A DNA stretch of 14,765 nt. It comes from an uncultured Gemmatimonadota bacterium. GTDB lineage: Bacteria; Gemmatimonadota; Gemmatimonadetes; Gemmatimonadales; GWC2-71-9. Where the stretch lies: assembly GCA_946480845.1 (NCBI GenBank), contig CAMLLJ010000040.1:1-14765 (forward strand), in the 5' to 3' direction. A program made the translations under genes and the position numbers. Shown one piece after another: positions 1-11,037 of this stretch; position 1 is the stretch's first letter; the number at the start of each line of letters is the position of its first letter. Under the pieces are notes generated by a model. It saw only the letters and a program-made list of their open reading frames with translations. It was not told the origin of the DNA and did no database searches.

Positions 1-1501
1 GGTCGAAGGCGACGCGCGGCGCGTAGATCCCGAGCGTTACCATGGGCACGCCACGCTTCCGGCGGAGCAGCAGGTCGGCGCCGGGAAGCGCCAGGTGATG
101 CACGGCGCCGACGGGCGCGGGGAGCGGGACGCGAACTTCCGGCGCTCGCGCCCGGTGATCTGCCGCCGTGACCGGCGCGAGCGATGTCAGCGCGGTGACG
201 GCGAACGCCTCCGAGAGCATCCGGACCGTGAGGTCCTCGCCCTGCGCCCGCGGCAGGTAGGCCACGCCCGAGACCGCATCCGGCTCCAGCACCCGCGCCG
301 CCGCCTCGCGCACCTGGGCGGCATCCAGCGTCTCCAGCGCCGCATACTCCCGATCGAGCAGGTCCACCCCGTCGAGCGCTTCGGCCGAAGCGAGCGCGCT
401 GGCCCGTCCCTCCATCGCTTCCATCCGCCGCGCCCATCGCGCCAGCAGCAGCCGGCGCGCGCGCTCGAGCTCGGCCTCGTCGGGGCCGGCCAGCGCGAGG
501 CGCGTCACCGCTTCCGCGATGCCGCGGATGGCGTGGGGCAGCCGCTCCGGTTCCAGCTCGACGCCGATCCCGAAGACGCCGATCCCCACCGGCGCGTGGT
601 GGTGCGCGCCGACCGAGGTGACGATGCCGGTCTCGCGCAGCGAGCGGTAGAGCCAGCTGGCGCGGCCGGCCGTGAGCACGCCGGCGGCGAGGTCCAGAGC
701 GGTGGCGTCGGGGTGCAGCGGCGGGACGCCGCGCCAGCCCAGGGACAGCTCCGCCTGCGACACGTCCCCGCGCAGGGTGCGGGCGCGCACCTCGCGACGG
801 GACGGCTCCTCCGGGGACGGATCGATGCGCCCTTCCGTGCCGGTCCAGTCTCCATATCGCTCGCGCGCGAGCGCGAGCGCGTCCGCCTCGTCGATGTCGC
901 CCACGATCGCCACGATGGTGCGGCCGGGCACGTAGCGGCTCGCGTAGTAGCCGTGGACGTCCTCCCGCCGGAAGGTCGCGAGCTGCGCCTCGTGCCCGAT
1001 GCGCCAGCGGCGGATGCGGTGCCGGTCGAACATCACCTCGTGCAGGGTCTCGTGCGCCACGGCGCCGGGCGAATCGAGCTTCCGCTTCGCCTCCTGGATG
1101 ATGACCTTGAGCTCGCGCGCGAGCTCCTCCCGGTCGATCAGGGAGCGGCGCAGCGCGTCGCTCTGGATGTCGAGGGCGGTGGCGAGGCCGGAGGCGGGAA
1201 GGACGACGTAATACGCGGTGTGGTCGTAGCTGGTGTGGGCGTTGAGATAGCCGCCCGCCGCCTTGGTTTCCCGGGCGACGGCGCCCACGCCGCGGGTCGG
1301 CGTGCCCTTGAAGAACATGTGCTCGAGCACGTGGGAGATGCCGAGCCATTCATCGGGCTCATCGAAGAACCCGGCGCGCACGTGGGTCACCACCGCCACG
1401 GCCGGCGCGGAGTCGTCGCGCTGGACCAGCAGCGTGAGGCCGTTGGGGAGCACCTCGCGCCGGAGGCCGGCGGTCCAGAGCGGGGAGAGCGTGGCGGTCA
1501 T
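1..1501 (-). CDS. M16 family zinc metallopeptidase, C-terminus cut by window edge
   Basis: Zinc-dependent peptidase of the insulinase/pitrilysin (M16) family, which degrades peptides. The inverted zinc motif HVLEH lies at residues 57-61. The third zinc ligand is Glu137 in VIIQEAKRK, 76 residues after the second His, as is usual in M16. The N-terminus also fits the family (LPNGLTLLV at 18-26, GGYLNAHTSYDHTAYY from 83). About 500 residues are visible with no stop before the edge. Near the visible end, LLLRRKRGVPMVTLGIYAP resembles the opening strand of a second M16 repeat, so the full protein is probably the two-domain form of roughly 850-900 residues. No signal peptide is visible, so a cytoplasmic location is likely. 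The ATG lies 42 bases after the TPR gene in the same direction and has no clear Shine-Dalgarno. The family call is firm; the substrate is unknown. Confidence 0.93.
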   Translation of the reverse strand, partial: MTATLSPLWTAGLRREVLPNGLTLLVQRDDSAPAVAVVTHVRAGFFDEPDEWLGISHVLEHMFFKGTPTRGVGAVARETKAAGGYLNAHTSYDHTAYYVVLPASGLATALDIQSDALRRSLIDREELARELKVIIQEAKRKLDSPGAVAHETLHEVMFDRHRIRRWRIGHEAQLATFRREDVHGYYASRYVPGRTIVAIVGDIDEADALALARERYGDWTGTEGRIDPSPEEPSRREVRARTLRGDVSQAELSLGWRGVPPLHPDATALDLAAGVLTAGRASWLYRSLRETGIVTSVGAHHHAPVGIGVFGIGVELEPERLPHAIRGIAEAVTRLALAGPDEAELERARRLLLARWARRMEAMEGRASALASAEALDGVDLLDREYAALETLDAAQVREAAARVLEPDAVSGVAYLPRAQGEDLTVRMLSEAFAVTALTSLAPVTAADHRARAPEVRVPLPAPVGAVHHLALPGADLLLRRKRGVPMVTLGIYAPRVAFD

Positions 1502-1520
1502 GCTGGAAGATACCCGCGAA

Positions 1521-1539
1521 CGGCCGGTGCGACCGGCCG
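1521..1539 (-). other. intergenic GC-rich stem-loop between TPR gene and M16 gene
   Basis: Perfect inverted repeat CGGCCGGT / ACCGGCCG around a 3-base GCG loop, in the 42-base gap between two co-directional genes. A further ACCCG (1512-1516) could pair with CGGGT (1540-1544), separated from the core stem on one side by a CGAA bulge. No T-run follows on the minus strand, so it is not a standard intrinsic terminator. It could attenuate transcription, stabilise the upstream mRNA, or have no function. Confidence 0.4.
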
Positions 1540-1543
1540 CGGG

Positions 1544-2662
1544 TTACTGGATGATGCGCAGCACCCCGGCCTCCGCCGCCCCGCGGATGAAGGCTTCCGC
1601 GCTGGTCACGGGAATCACGACGCCCGTCTCGGTCTGGCCCAGGCGCGCGTGGCGGGTCATGAAGTCGAGCAGCGAGGTGTGGGCCCCGTCCCGCTCGGCG
1701 GCCTTCATCTCCAGCAGGATCTCCTCCCAGTCCCCCCGGAAGGTGGCTCCCGCGAGGCTCGCCACGACGTGCGATTCGCCGCCGCCGTGGCGCTTCTGCA
1801 TGGCATGCAGCTCGGTCAGCAGGGTGCCGAAGAGCTCGAGCTGGGTGGGGTCGCGGACCGTCCCGTCGGGCTGCTGTGCCTCGACCTCGGCGAGGAGGAA
1901 CTCGACCATGTCGGGCTCGCCCGCCACCTCGTCGAGCCGCCCGAACCAGGCGGCGAGCTCGGGATCGTCGTCGGGAAGCCGGTAGTACGTCTTCCGGAGC
2001 TCGATGTGCCGCCAGATGGCGAGCTCGTCGAAGTGGTCCTCCGGCCGGGTGCGCGAGAGGTGGTGCAGTGCCGCCTCGCTCTCGCCGCGGTCGTAGAGGA
2101 GGTTGGCCAGGTAGATGCGCGCTTCGGCGTAGTCGGGGTCGATCTCGAGCGCGCGCCGGAGCCAGTAGAGCGCGTCGCCGTCCCGGCTGAGCCGGTGCGC
2201 CGCGTAACCCACCGAGGCCGCCGCGTCGGGCGAATCCGGATGCGCCTGGGCCGCCAGCTCGAAGAAGCGGTGCGCCGGCGCCACCAGGCCCTCGCGGAAG
2301 AGCGCCCGGCCCACTTGGAGCATCAGGTCGTGATCGTCCTGGAACCCGAGCTGGAGGATCCGCTCGAAGGCCCGGATGGCGCCCTCGCGCTGCCCGACCT
2401 TGAGCAGCGTCTCGCCCATGCCCGCGAGCGCGTCCTCGTGGTCGGGATCGAGCGTGAGCGCCGCGATGAATCCCCGGCGGGCCCACGCGAAGTCCTCGCG
2501 GGCCAGGTAGGCGTAGGCCATCCCGACCTGCAGCTCGACCGAATTGGGATAGAGGGAGGTGCCCTCCTTCAGGAGGGCGAGCGCGTCGTCGTAGCGTCCT
2601 TCATTGTAGAGCTGGTGGGCCTGCTCGTCGAATTCGTCGGAATTGCGAAAGGCATCCGACAT
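1544..2662 (-). CDS. tetratricopeptide repeat (TPR) protein
   Basis: A 372-residue protein with no signal peptide, so probably a cytoplasmic scaffold or protein-interaction protein. About six TPR units span roughly residues 8-205. They show the usual spacing of A/G/Y positions and the turn prolines, for example ALALLKEGTSLYPNS, ARRGFIAALTLDPDH and ALYWLRRALEIDPDY. Residues 210-372 are not TPR-like. They are charged and helical (AWFGRLDEVAGEPDMVEFL) and I do not recognise them. The frame is open upstream of this ATG, but I chose this start because AGGGAGGT lies 7 bases before it. The gene sits 66 bases after the P5C dehydrogenase gene and 42 bases before the M16 peptidase gene, in the same direction. 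Partner and function are unknown. Confidence 0.88.
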   Translation of the reverse strand: MSDAFRNSDEFDEQAHQLYNEGRYDDALALLKEGTSLYPNSVELQVGMAYAYLAREDFAWARRGFIAALTLDPDHEDALAGMGETLLKVGQREGAIRAFERILQLGFQDDHDLMLQVGRALFREGLVAPAHRFFELAAQAHPDSPDAAASVGYAAHRLSRDGDALYWLRRALEIDPDYAEARIYLANLLYDRGESEAALHHLSRTRPEDHFDELAIWRHIELRKTYYRLPDDDPELAAWFGRLDEVAGEPDMVEFLLAEVEAQQPDGTVRDPTQLELFGTLLTELHAMQKRHGGGESHVVASLAGATFRGDWEEILLEMKAAERDGAHTSLLDFMTRHARLGQTETGVVIPVTSAEAFIRGAAEAGVLRIIQ

Positions 2663-2669
2663 CGGCGGG

Positions 2670-2677
2670 ACCTCCCT
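2670..2677 (-). promoter_or_regulatory. strong Shine-Dalgarno deciding the TPR gene start
   Basis: AGGGAGGT on the minus strand, 7 bases before the ATG at 2662-2660. It is the best ribosome binding site in the window and argues against the ATG 14 codons further upstream. Confidence 0.75.
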
Positions 2678-2728
2678 TGCAGAGGAAGCGATGACCGACT
2701 CCAAGGTATGGACTTGCGCACCGCCGCG

Positions 2729-4357
2729 CTACTCCGCTTCCATGAACGGGTACCGGTAGTCCTTCGGCGGGTCGAACGTCTCCTTGATGCTGCGCGGCGA
2801 GACCCAGCGCAGCAGGTTGAGGACGGAGCCGGCCTTGTCGTTGGTTCCGCTGGCGCGGGCACCGCCGAACGGCTGCTGCCCCACGACGGCGCCGGTCGGC
2901 TTGTCGTTGACGTAGAAGTTCCCCGCCGCATTCCTCAGCGCCGCCGACGCCTCGGCCACCGCGGCGCGGTCCTGCGCGAACACCGCCCCCGTGAGCGCGT
3001 ACGGGCTGGTGCCGTCCACCAGCGCCAGCGTCTCGGTCCACTTCCGGTCCGGATAGACGTGGACGGTGAGCACCGGCCCGAAGATCTCCTCGCACATGAG
3101 CCGGTAACCCGGGTCCTCGGCCTGGATCAGCGTCGGCTCGATGAACCAGCCCTCCGCGTCCTTCGCCCCGCCCCCGGCAATCACCGTCACCCCGGCGTCC
3201 TTCTTCGCCGCCTTCAGGTAGCCGGTGATCTTGGTGTAGGCCTTCTGGTCGATGACCGCGCCCATGAAGTTGCGGAAGTCGGCGACGTCGCCCATCCGGA
3301 TGGTCTTCATCATGTCGGCCATCCGGTCACGCACCCTGGGCCAGAGGGACTTCGGGATGTAGGCCCGCGACGCGGCGCTGCATTTCTGCCCCTGGTACTC
3401 GAACGCCCCGCGCACCAGCGCCACGGCCAGCGCCTCGGCGTCGGCGCTCGGATGGGCGAGGACGAAGTCCTTGCCGCCCGTCTCGCCCACCAGCCGCGGG
3501 TACCCCCGGTACTTCGCGAGGTTGCCCCCGACCGTCTGCCAGAGCGACTGGAACACCGGCGTCGAGCCGGTGAAGTGGATGCCCGCCAGGTGCTCGCTCG
3601 CGAGCACGGCATCGGAGATCGCCGCCGCCGGCCCCGGCACGAAGTTGATGACGCCGTCCGGCAGCCCCGCCTCGCGCAGCAGCTCGAAGACGTGCCAGTT
3701 GCTGAGCGTGGCCGACGCCGCGGGCTTCCAGACGACGGTGTTGCCCATCAGCGCCGGCGCGGTGGGCAGGTTGCCGCCGATGGCGGTGAAGTTGAACGGC
3801 GTGATCGCGTAGACGAACCCCTCGAGCGGGCGGTGGTCGAGGCGGTTCCACATCCCGGGCCCGCTCTCCGGCTGCTCCCGATAGATCCGCTCGGCGAAGT
3901 GGACGTTGAAGCGGAGGAAGTCGATCAGCTCGCAGGCGCTGTCGATCTCGGCCTGGAAGGCGGTCTTGCTCTGGCCGAGCATGGTGGCGGCGTTGATCCG
4001 CGCGCGCCATGAGCCGGCCAGCAGGTCGGCCGCCTTGAGGAAGACGGCGGCCCGGTCCTCGAACGGCCAGCGCGCCCAGTCGCGCTGCGCCTCGACCGCG
4101 GCGGCGATGGCACTGTCGATGGCCCGGCCGTCCGCCTGGTGCACGCGCGCCAGCACGTGGCGGTGCCGGTGCGGCGAGACGACGTCGTTCAGCTTGCCGG
4201 GGCGCAGCTCCTCGCCGCCGGCCACCACGGGGATCTCGGGCTGCTCGCCCCCCACTGTGCCGAGCGCGTCCTTGAGCGCCTGCCGCGGCGCGGTGCCGGG
4301 GGCGTAGGACAGGACGGGCTCATTGCGGGGGGCAGGGATGTTCGCGATGCCGCTCAT
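2729..4357 (-). CDS. pruA: L-glutamate gamma-semialdehyde (1-pyrroline-5-carboxylate) dehydrogenase
   Basis: NAD(P)-dependent aldehyde dehydrogenase that oxidises glutamate gamma-semialdehyde, the open form of pyrroline-5-carboxylate, to glutamate. This is the second step of proline catabolism. At 542 residues it has the length of the ALDH4A1-like P5CDH class. Key residues are visible: Asn189 in TPFNFTAIGGN, Lys211 in VVWKPA, the FTGS nucleotide-site motif at 262-265, general base Glu292 in GETGGKDF, and catalytic Cys326 in YQGQKCSAASRAY. The EEIFGPVL and FGGARASGTNDKAG motifs follow. No proline dehydrogenase domain is fused to it and none is encoded in the window, so the first step must be encoded elsewhere. 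It lies 36 bases after modC in the same direction, with only a weak GGAA-type ribosome site. Its run also carries a prolyl oligopeptidase, which fits use of proline-rich peptides, but a shared role is inference. Confidence 0.93.
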   Translation of the reverse strand: MSGIANIPAPRNEPVLSYAPGTAPRQALKDALGTVGGEQPEIPVVAGGEELRPGKLNDVVSPHRHRHVLARVHQADGRAIDSAIAAAVEAQRDWARWPFEDRAAVFLKAADLLAGSWRARINAATMLGQSKTAFQAEIDSACELIDFLRFNVHFAERIYREQPESGPGMWNRLDHRPLEGFVYAITPFNFTAIGGNLPTAPALMGNTVVWKPAASATLSNWHVFELLREAGLPDGVINFVPGPAAAISDAVLASEHLAGIHFTGSTPVFQSLWQTVGGNLAKYRGYPRLVGETGGKDFVLAHPSADAEALAVALVRGAFEYQGQKCSAASRAYIPKSLWPRVRDRMADMMKTIRMGDVADFRNFMGAVIDQKAYTKITGYLKAAKKDAGVTVIAGGGAKDAEGWFIEPTLIQAEDPGYRLMCEEIFGPVLTVHVYPDRKWTETLALVDGTSPYALTGAVFAQDRAAVAEASAALRNAAGNFYVNDKPTGAVVGQQPFGGARASGTNDKAGSVLNLLRWVSPRSIKETFDPPKDYRYPFMEAE

Positions 4358-4393
4358 GACGATTCCAGGGTCGAGTGATGCGGAAAGGTAAAC

Positions 4394-5444
<1,051 letters not shown>

Positions 5445-5467
<23 letters not shown>

Positions 5468-6263
5468 CGCTCCGGCGGGTGAGGCCCGCGGTCCAGCCGC
5501 GCGCGGCGAAGAGCACGGCGAACGACACGGCGAGGAGCAGCACGGCGAGCGCCACGGCGGACTCGAGGTCGGTCTCCAGGCTCAGGTAGACCGCGAGGGG
5601 CATGGTCTGGGTCCGCCCCGGCAGGTTCCCCGCGAAGGTGATGGTCGCGCCGAACTCGCCGAGCGCCCGCGCCCAGCCCATCGCCGCCCCGGCCATGAGC
5701 GACGGCAGCGAGAGCGGGACCAGCACGCGAAGCGCCCGGTGCACCGGCCCCGCGCGCAGCGTGGCCGCTGCGTCGAGGTAGGCGGGGTCCACCTCCCGGA
5801 AGCCGGCCACGGCGGTGGTGATGAAGAAGGGCATGGCGACAAAGGCCTGCGCCAGCACCACCGCAAGTGTGGTGAAGGGAATGGTGAACCCCAGCGCCTC
5901 GAACGCTCCCCCGAGGATCCCCGAGCGACCGAAGGCGAGCAGCAGCCCGAGGCCCGCCACCGTCGGCGGGAGTACCATCGGCAGCGCCACGAGCGTCTCG
6001 ACCAGCCGCTTGCCCGGGAAGGAGTGCATGGCGAGGAGGAGCGCCACCGGCAGGCCCAGCGCCACGACCAGCACCGTCGAGGCGGCGCTGGTCACGAGGC
6101 TCAGCCGTAGCGCTGCCAGGACGAGCGGCTCGCCCAGCCGGCCGGCGAGCGTGGCCGGGCCGGTCCGGAGCAGGATGGCGGCGACGGGCAGGACCAGGAA
6201 GGCGATGGCGATGCCCGCGCCCGCGGCTCCGAGGACGCGGAGGCCGGCTTCCCTGCCGTTCAC
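5445..6263 (-). CDS. modB: molybdate ABC transporter permease ModB
   Basis: Inner-membrane channel subunit of the molybdate importer, 272 residues, with about five or six membrane segments (near 11-32, 53-80, 93-112, 130-152, 185-200 and 235-255). The BPD_transp_1 cytoplasmic loop that contacts ModC is at about 165-184 (AAATLRAGPVHRALRVLVPL). It is followed by the ModB/CysT hallmark RALGEFGATI at 199-208. The frame is open far upstream, but that part is an out-of-frame reading of modA. The true start is the GTG whose last two bases form part of the modA stop (GTGA), which places MNGREAGLRV just before the first membrane segment. The end overlaps modC by 23 bases. Confidence 0.93.
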
Positions 6264-7068
6264 GGGGAGCTGCTGTCCGCCGGCATGAAGCCGTGCCGCG
6301 CGAGGATGGCCTGTCCCGCCGGCCCCGTCGCGAGCGAGACGAACGCTCTCGCCGGCGCGGCCGGTTCCGCCCCGCGGACCACGGCGATCGGATAGGTGGC
6401 GGTCACGTTGAACGGTTCGGGGATCGGGACGACGCGAAGCGCCGAGTCGGCGGCGCGGGCATCGGACGCATAGACGATCGCGGCGTCGGCTTCGCCGAGC
6501 CGGATCCGGGACGCCACGGCGTTGCTGTTCTGCTCGAGCGACACCGCGGCCTGCTCCACCCGCGCCGCGAAATCGGGCCCGAACCCGCGCGCGGCGCCCA
6601 GCTTGCGGAGCGCCTCCCGGGCATAGCGCCCGAGCGGCACCGCCGGCTCGGCGAGCACGACCTTCACCCCGGGGCTCGCCAGGTTGAGCAGGGTCATGCC
6701 GCTGAGCTCCGGGCGATCCGCGAAGACGGCGGTGAGGCGGTTTCGTACCAGCGGCACCGGCGCCTCGACCAGCCCGCGCTCCCGGGCGAACTGCATCCAC
6801 CGCTCGTCGGCCGAGGCGAAGACCCCGGCGCGCGCGCCCAGCGAGAGCTGCCGGGCGAGCTGCTGCGATCCTGCCGCATTGAGCCGCACCGCGAGTCCCG
6901 GCGTCGCGCGCTCCAGCTCGGCGGCGATCTCCTCGAACGGGCCGAGCAGTGACGCCGCGACGAAGACGGTGAGCTCGCGGTCCGGGTCGAGTGGCGGGTC
7001 GGCGCGGCACCCGGACGGGACCGCGGCGGCGAGCAGCAGGCAGGCCAGTCGCGCCGCCGCGCCCCGCC

Positions 7069-7072
<4 letters not shown>
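6260..7072 (-). CDS. modA: molybdate-binding protein ModA, probable lipoprotein
   Basis: Solute-binding protein that captures molybdate or tungstate outside the inner membrane and delivers it to ModB. The 270-residue chain has family motifs FVAASLLGPFEEIAAELE (37-54), the anion-site NAAGSQQLARQL (65-76), AGVFASADERWM (82-93) and GEADAAIVYASDA (193-205). The N-terminus is a signal sequence with a possible lipobox VPSGC and Cys22 as the lipidation site. Pro at -3 is atypical, so cleavage by signal peptidase II is likely but not certain. The start is a GTG overlapping the stop of the prolyl oligopeptidase gene as GTGA, and the end overlaps the modB start the same way. No ModE-like regulator or molybdenum-cofactor riboswitch is recognisable nearby. 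Confidence 0.9.
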
Positions 7073-9219
<2,147 letters not shown>

Positions 9220-9291
9220 GAACGGCTCCACTGGCGGGGGTGATGGCTTCCAAGCTAACATCTACGCCACCTCGAACCGCAGGGACCACGA
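9220..9291. promoter_or_regulatory. divergent intergenic region, probable promoters for both operons
   Basis: These 72 bases separate the minus-strand peptidase-mod run from the plus-strand cutA run. Both leading genes start here, so both promoters should lie here or just inside the opposite gene. The only AT-richer patch is at 9249-9263. TAACAT (9256-9261) matches a -10 at 4 of 6 positions on the plus strand, with a poor -35 (TGGCGG) 18 bases upstream. No convincing hexamers are visible on the minus strand. AGGGA at 9281-9285 is the ribosome site of the plus-strand lipoprotein gene, 6 bases before its ATG. Confidence 0.4.
9226..9229 (-). promoter_or_regulatory. Shine-Dalgarno of the prolyl oligopeptidase gene
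   Basis: GGAG on the minus strand, 6 bases before the ATG at 9219-9217. It supports the signal-peptide start over the upstream in-frame ATG at 9261. Confidence 0.6.
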
Positions 9292-9681
9292 ATGACCCGC
9301 GCCGCTTCCATCCTCGTGCTCGCCGCCGGCACGCTGGCGTTCGCCGGCTGCCCGACGTACCACGAGTACCCCAAGCTGAGCGAGCAGAAGGGCCTCCTTC
9401 CGGCCGACCAGTACGCCCGGTACGGTGTCGAGCAGGCGCAGGCCATGGCCATCGCGCGGGAATACGCCCACTATCATGCCGGGGAGACCCGCACCGACCT
9501 CCAGGCGGCGGCCGACAGCACCGCGGCCTACGCCCGGACACTCCCCGACGTCGTCGGCGTCAGCGCCGACTCCCTCGGCCACCGCATGACGATCCAGTTC
9601 CGCAGCGGCTGGCGCACCATGGTCAACCCCGTGGACGACGGCAAGCGCGGCGCCGAGACGGTGAACCTCCCGGGCAGGTGA
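9292..9681 (+). CDS. small hypothetical lipoprotein
   Basis: A 129-residue protein with a signal sequence and lipobox FAGC (Cys20), predicted to be membrane-anchored on the outer face of the inner membrane or in the outer membrane. The mature part is mostly helical and charged in its first half (YPKLSEQKGLLPADQYARYG), with a basic strand-like end (HRMTIQFRSGWRTMVNPVDDG). I do not recognise a family. The start is supported by AGGGA 6 bases upstream. It is the first gene of a five-gene plus-strand run, and its TGA overlaps the GTG of cutA as GTGA, which suggests co-translation. The function is unknown. Confidence 0.8.
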   Translation: MTRAASILVLAAGTLAFAGCPTYHEYPKLSEQKGLLPADQYARYGVEQAQAMAIAREYAHYHAGETRTDLQAAADSTAAYARTLPDVVGVSADSLGHRMTIQFRSGWRTMVNPVDDGKRGAETVNLPGR

Positions 9682-10004
9682 GCCGCTGCGTCGAGCTCCG
9701 CACCACGCTCGGCTCCCGGATGGCGGCCGAAGAGCTGGCGGAGGCGATGGTGGCCCAGCGGCTGGCGGCGTGCGCCCAGGTGACCGGCCCGCTCGCCAGC
9801 GTCTACCGCTGGCAGGGCGCCGTCGAGCGGGCCGAGGAATGGGCCTGCCTGCTCAAGACGACGCGCGCGGCGCTCCCCGCGCTCGAGGCGGCCGTGCTTG
9901 CCCGCCACCCCTACGAACTTCCGGAGATCGTGGCCGCCCCGCTCGACGGGAGCGCCGCCTATCTCGGCTGGATCGAGCAGTCGGTCACACCCGGCGGGGA
10001 CTGA
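9678..10004 (+). CDS. cutA: divalent ion tolerance protein CutA (CutA1)
   Basis: Small cytoplasmic protein of 108 residues. CutA1 proteins form very stable ferredoxin-fold trimers, and some are linked to copper and other divalent cation tolerance; the exact biochemical role is unsettled. Hallmarks are in order: QRLAAC (27-32), SVYRWQG (41-47), LLKTTR (58-63) and HPYELPEI (77-84), with SAAYLGWI near the end. The length is typical. The frame is open far upstream, but the sequence before the GTG is a shadow reading of the lipoprotein gene. The GTG overlaps that gene's stop as GTGA and puts the first beta-strand at the N-terminus. No metal-export gene lies beside it. Confidence 0.92.
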   Translation: MSRCVELRTTLGSRMAAEELAEAMVAQRLAACAQVTGPLASVYRWQGAVERAEEWACLLKTTRAALPALEAAVLARHPYELPEIVAAPLDGSAAYLGWIEQSVTPGGD

Positions 10005-10028
10005 CGCGCCCTGCCCGCTTCCTCCACC

Positions 10029-10033
10029 AGGAG
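10029..10033 (+). promoter_or_regulatory. Shine-Dalgarno deciding the Yip1-like gene start
   Basis: AGGAG directly abuts an ATG at 10034 (spacing 0, unworkable) but lies 9 bases before the in-frame ATG at 10043, so the latter is the likely start. Confidence 0.6.
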
Positions 10034-10042
10034 ATGCGCGAC

Positions 10043-10753
10043 ATGAACGACACCGCTCCCGCCTCCGCCGCCGGCCCGGGCCCCAGCGACCTCTTCGAGA
10101 TCTACTTCTCCCCGTCCGAGGTCTACGACCGGCGCCGCGGCGGGCAGTTCGGGCTGCCGCTCGTGGTCTTCGCGATTGCCTCGATCATCCTGTTCTTCGT
10201 GACCAAGGACCTCCTCCGCCCGGTCATGGACGCGGAGTGGCGCGTCGCCAGCCAGTCGATCATGGAGAAGAACCCGCAGCTCACCGCGGACCAGGTGGCG
10301 GGCATGCGCTCGATGGGCGAGAAGTTCGCGCTGGTCGGCGTGGCCGTCTACTCGATCATCGGCCCGCTCCTCGCCGGGCTCGTGCTGTGGATCGTCTCCA
10401 AGTTCGCCGGGCTCAAGCCCGCGCTGCCGGTGGCGATGACGATCGCCGTCTTCGCGCTCTATCCGATGCTGATCGAGTACCTCGTGAGCGCGGCGCAGTC
10501 GTTCGTGGTCCCGGAATCGTCGATCACGTCGCGCTTCAGCCTGAGCCTCGGGCCGGCGCGCTTCATGGACACCGCCTCGCCGGTGGCGCGGGCCGTGGTG
10601 GGGCATATCGACGTGTTCACCCTCTGGACCGCGTTCCTGATGTACATCGGGCTCAAGGTGATCACCGGGGCGACCAGCGCGCAGGCGGCCATCGCGTCCG
10701 GCGTCACCTGGCTGGTCGGGCTGATCCCGCCGGTCATGGGCGCGATGCGGTGA
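10043..10753 (+). CDS. Yip1-domain-like integral membrane protein
   Basis: A 236-residue protein with a short hydrophilic N-terminus carrying FEIYFSPSEVYDRR (18-31), the usual lead-in of bacterial Yip1-domain proteins. About five membrane segments follow: near 36-53, 95-118, 128-150, 191-209 and 216-233. The bacterial Yip1 family has no settled function. I base the call on topology and the FSPSEVYD motif, so it is a family-level assignment only. It lies 38 bases after cutA and 10 bases before the small cysteine protein gene, in the middle of the plus-strand run. Confidence 0.75.
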   Translation: MNDTAPASAAGPGPSDLFEIYFSPSEVYDRRRGGQFGLPLVVFAIASIILFFVTKDLLRPVMDAEWRVASQSIMEKNPQLTADQVAGMRSMGEKFALVGVAVYSIIGPLLAGLVLWIVSKFAGLKPALPVAMTIAVFALYPMLIEYLVSAAQSFVVPESSITSRFSLSLGPARFMDTASPVARAVVGHIDVFTLWTAFLMYIGLKVITGATSAQAAIASGVTWLVGLIPPVMGAMR

Positions 10754-10763
10754 GGGCCGAGCC

Positions 10764-11033
10764 GTGAATCCCCGCAAGCTCGCGGCCCTCGTCATCGGTG
10801 CCGCCTTCGCGGCCTTCCTGCTGTACAGCACCATGGCGAGCCAGCAGGTGGCCTGCTCGGTGGTGATGGAGTTCGACGGGCGCCGGGACAGCGCCACCGC
10901 CTCGGGCGCCACCGAATCCGAGGCGGAGCAGCAGGCGCGCACCACCGCGTGCGCCACGATCTCGAGCGGGATGAACGACCGGATTGCCTGCGGCAACCGG
11001 CCGCCGGTGCGCAGGGACTGCCGCGCGGCGTGA
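10764..11033 (+). CDS. small membrane-anchored four-cysteine protein, unknown function
   Basis: An 89-residue protein from a GTG start. A basic N-terminus (MNPRK) and one hydrophobic segment (about 6-25) precede a short extracytoplasmic domain with four cysteines (Cys31, 63, 76, 86) that could form two disulfides. The pattern SGATESEAEQQARTTACATISSGM looks like a helix of a compact domain rather than random sequence. I cannot name a family. It could be a lipid-free anchored or secreted periplasmic protein. The gene starts 10 bases after the Yip1-like gene and ends 4 bases before the transporter gene, so it is probably co-transcribed with both. Confidence 0.7.
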   Translation: MNPRKLAALVIGAAFAAFLLYSTMASQQVACSVVMEFDGRRDSATASGATESEAEQQARTTACATISSGMNDRIACGNRPPVRRDCRAA

Positions 11034-11037
11034 GCCG

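Noticed and set aside
858..873. Perfect 16-base palindrome of CG-rich sequence
   Set aside because: Inside the M16 coding region, in a repeat-like run encoding Ala/Leu/Arg/Glu codons. It is explained by codon bias.
95..4012. A 1305-codon open frame on the plus strand
   Set aside because: It lies antisense to three well-supported minus-strand genes (M16, TPR, P5CDH). Its translation is Arg/Gly/Glu/His-rich with no domain, as expected from GC-biased third positions.
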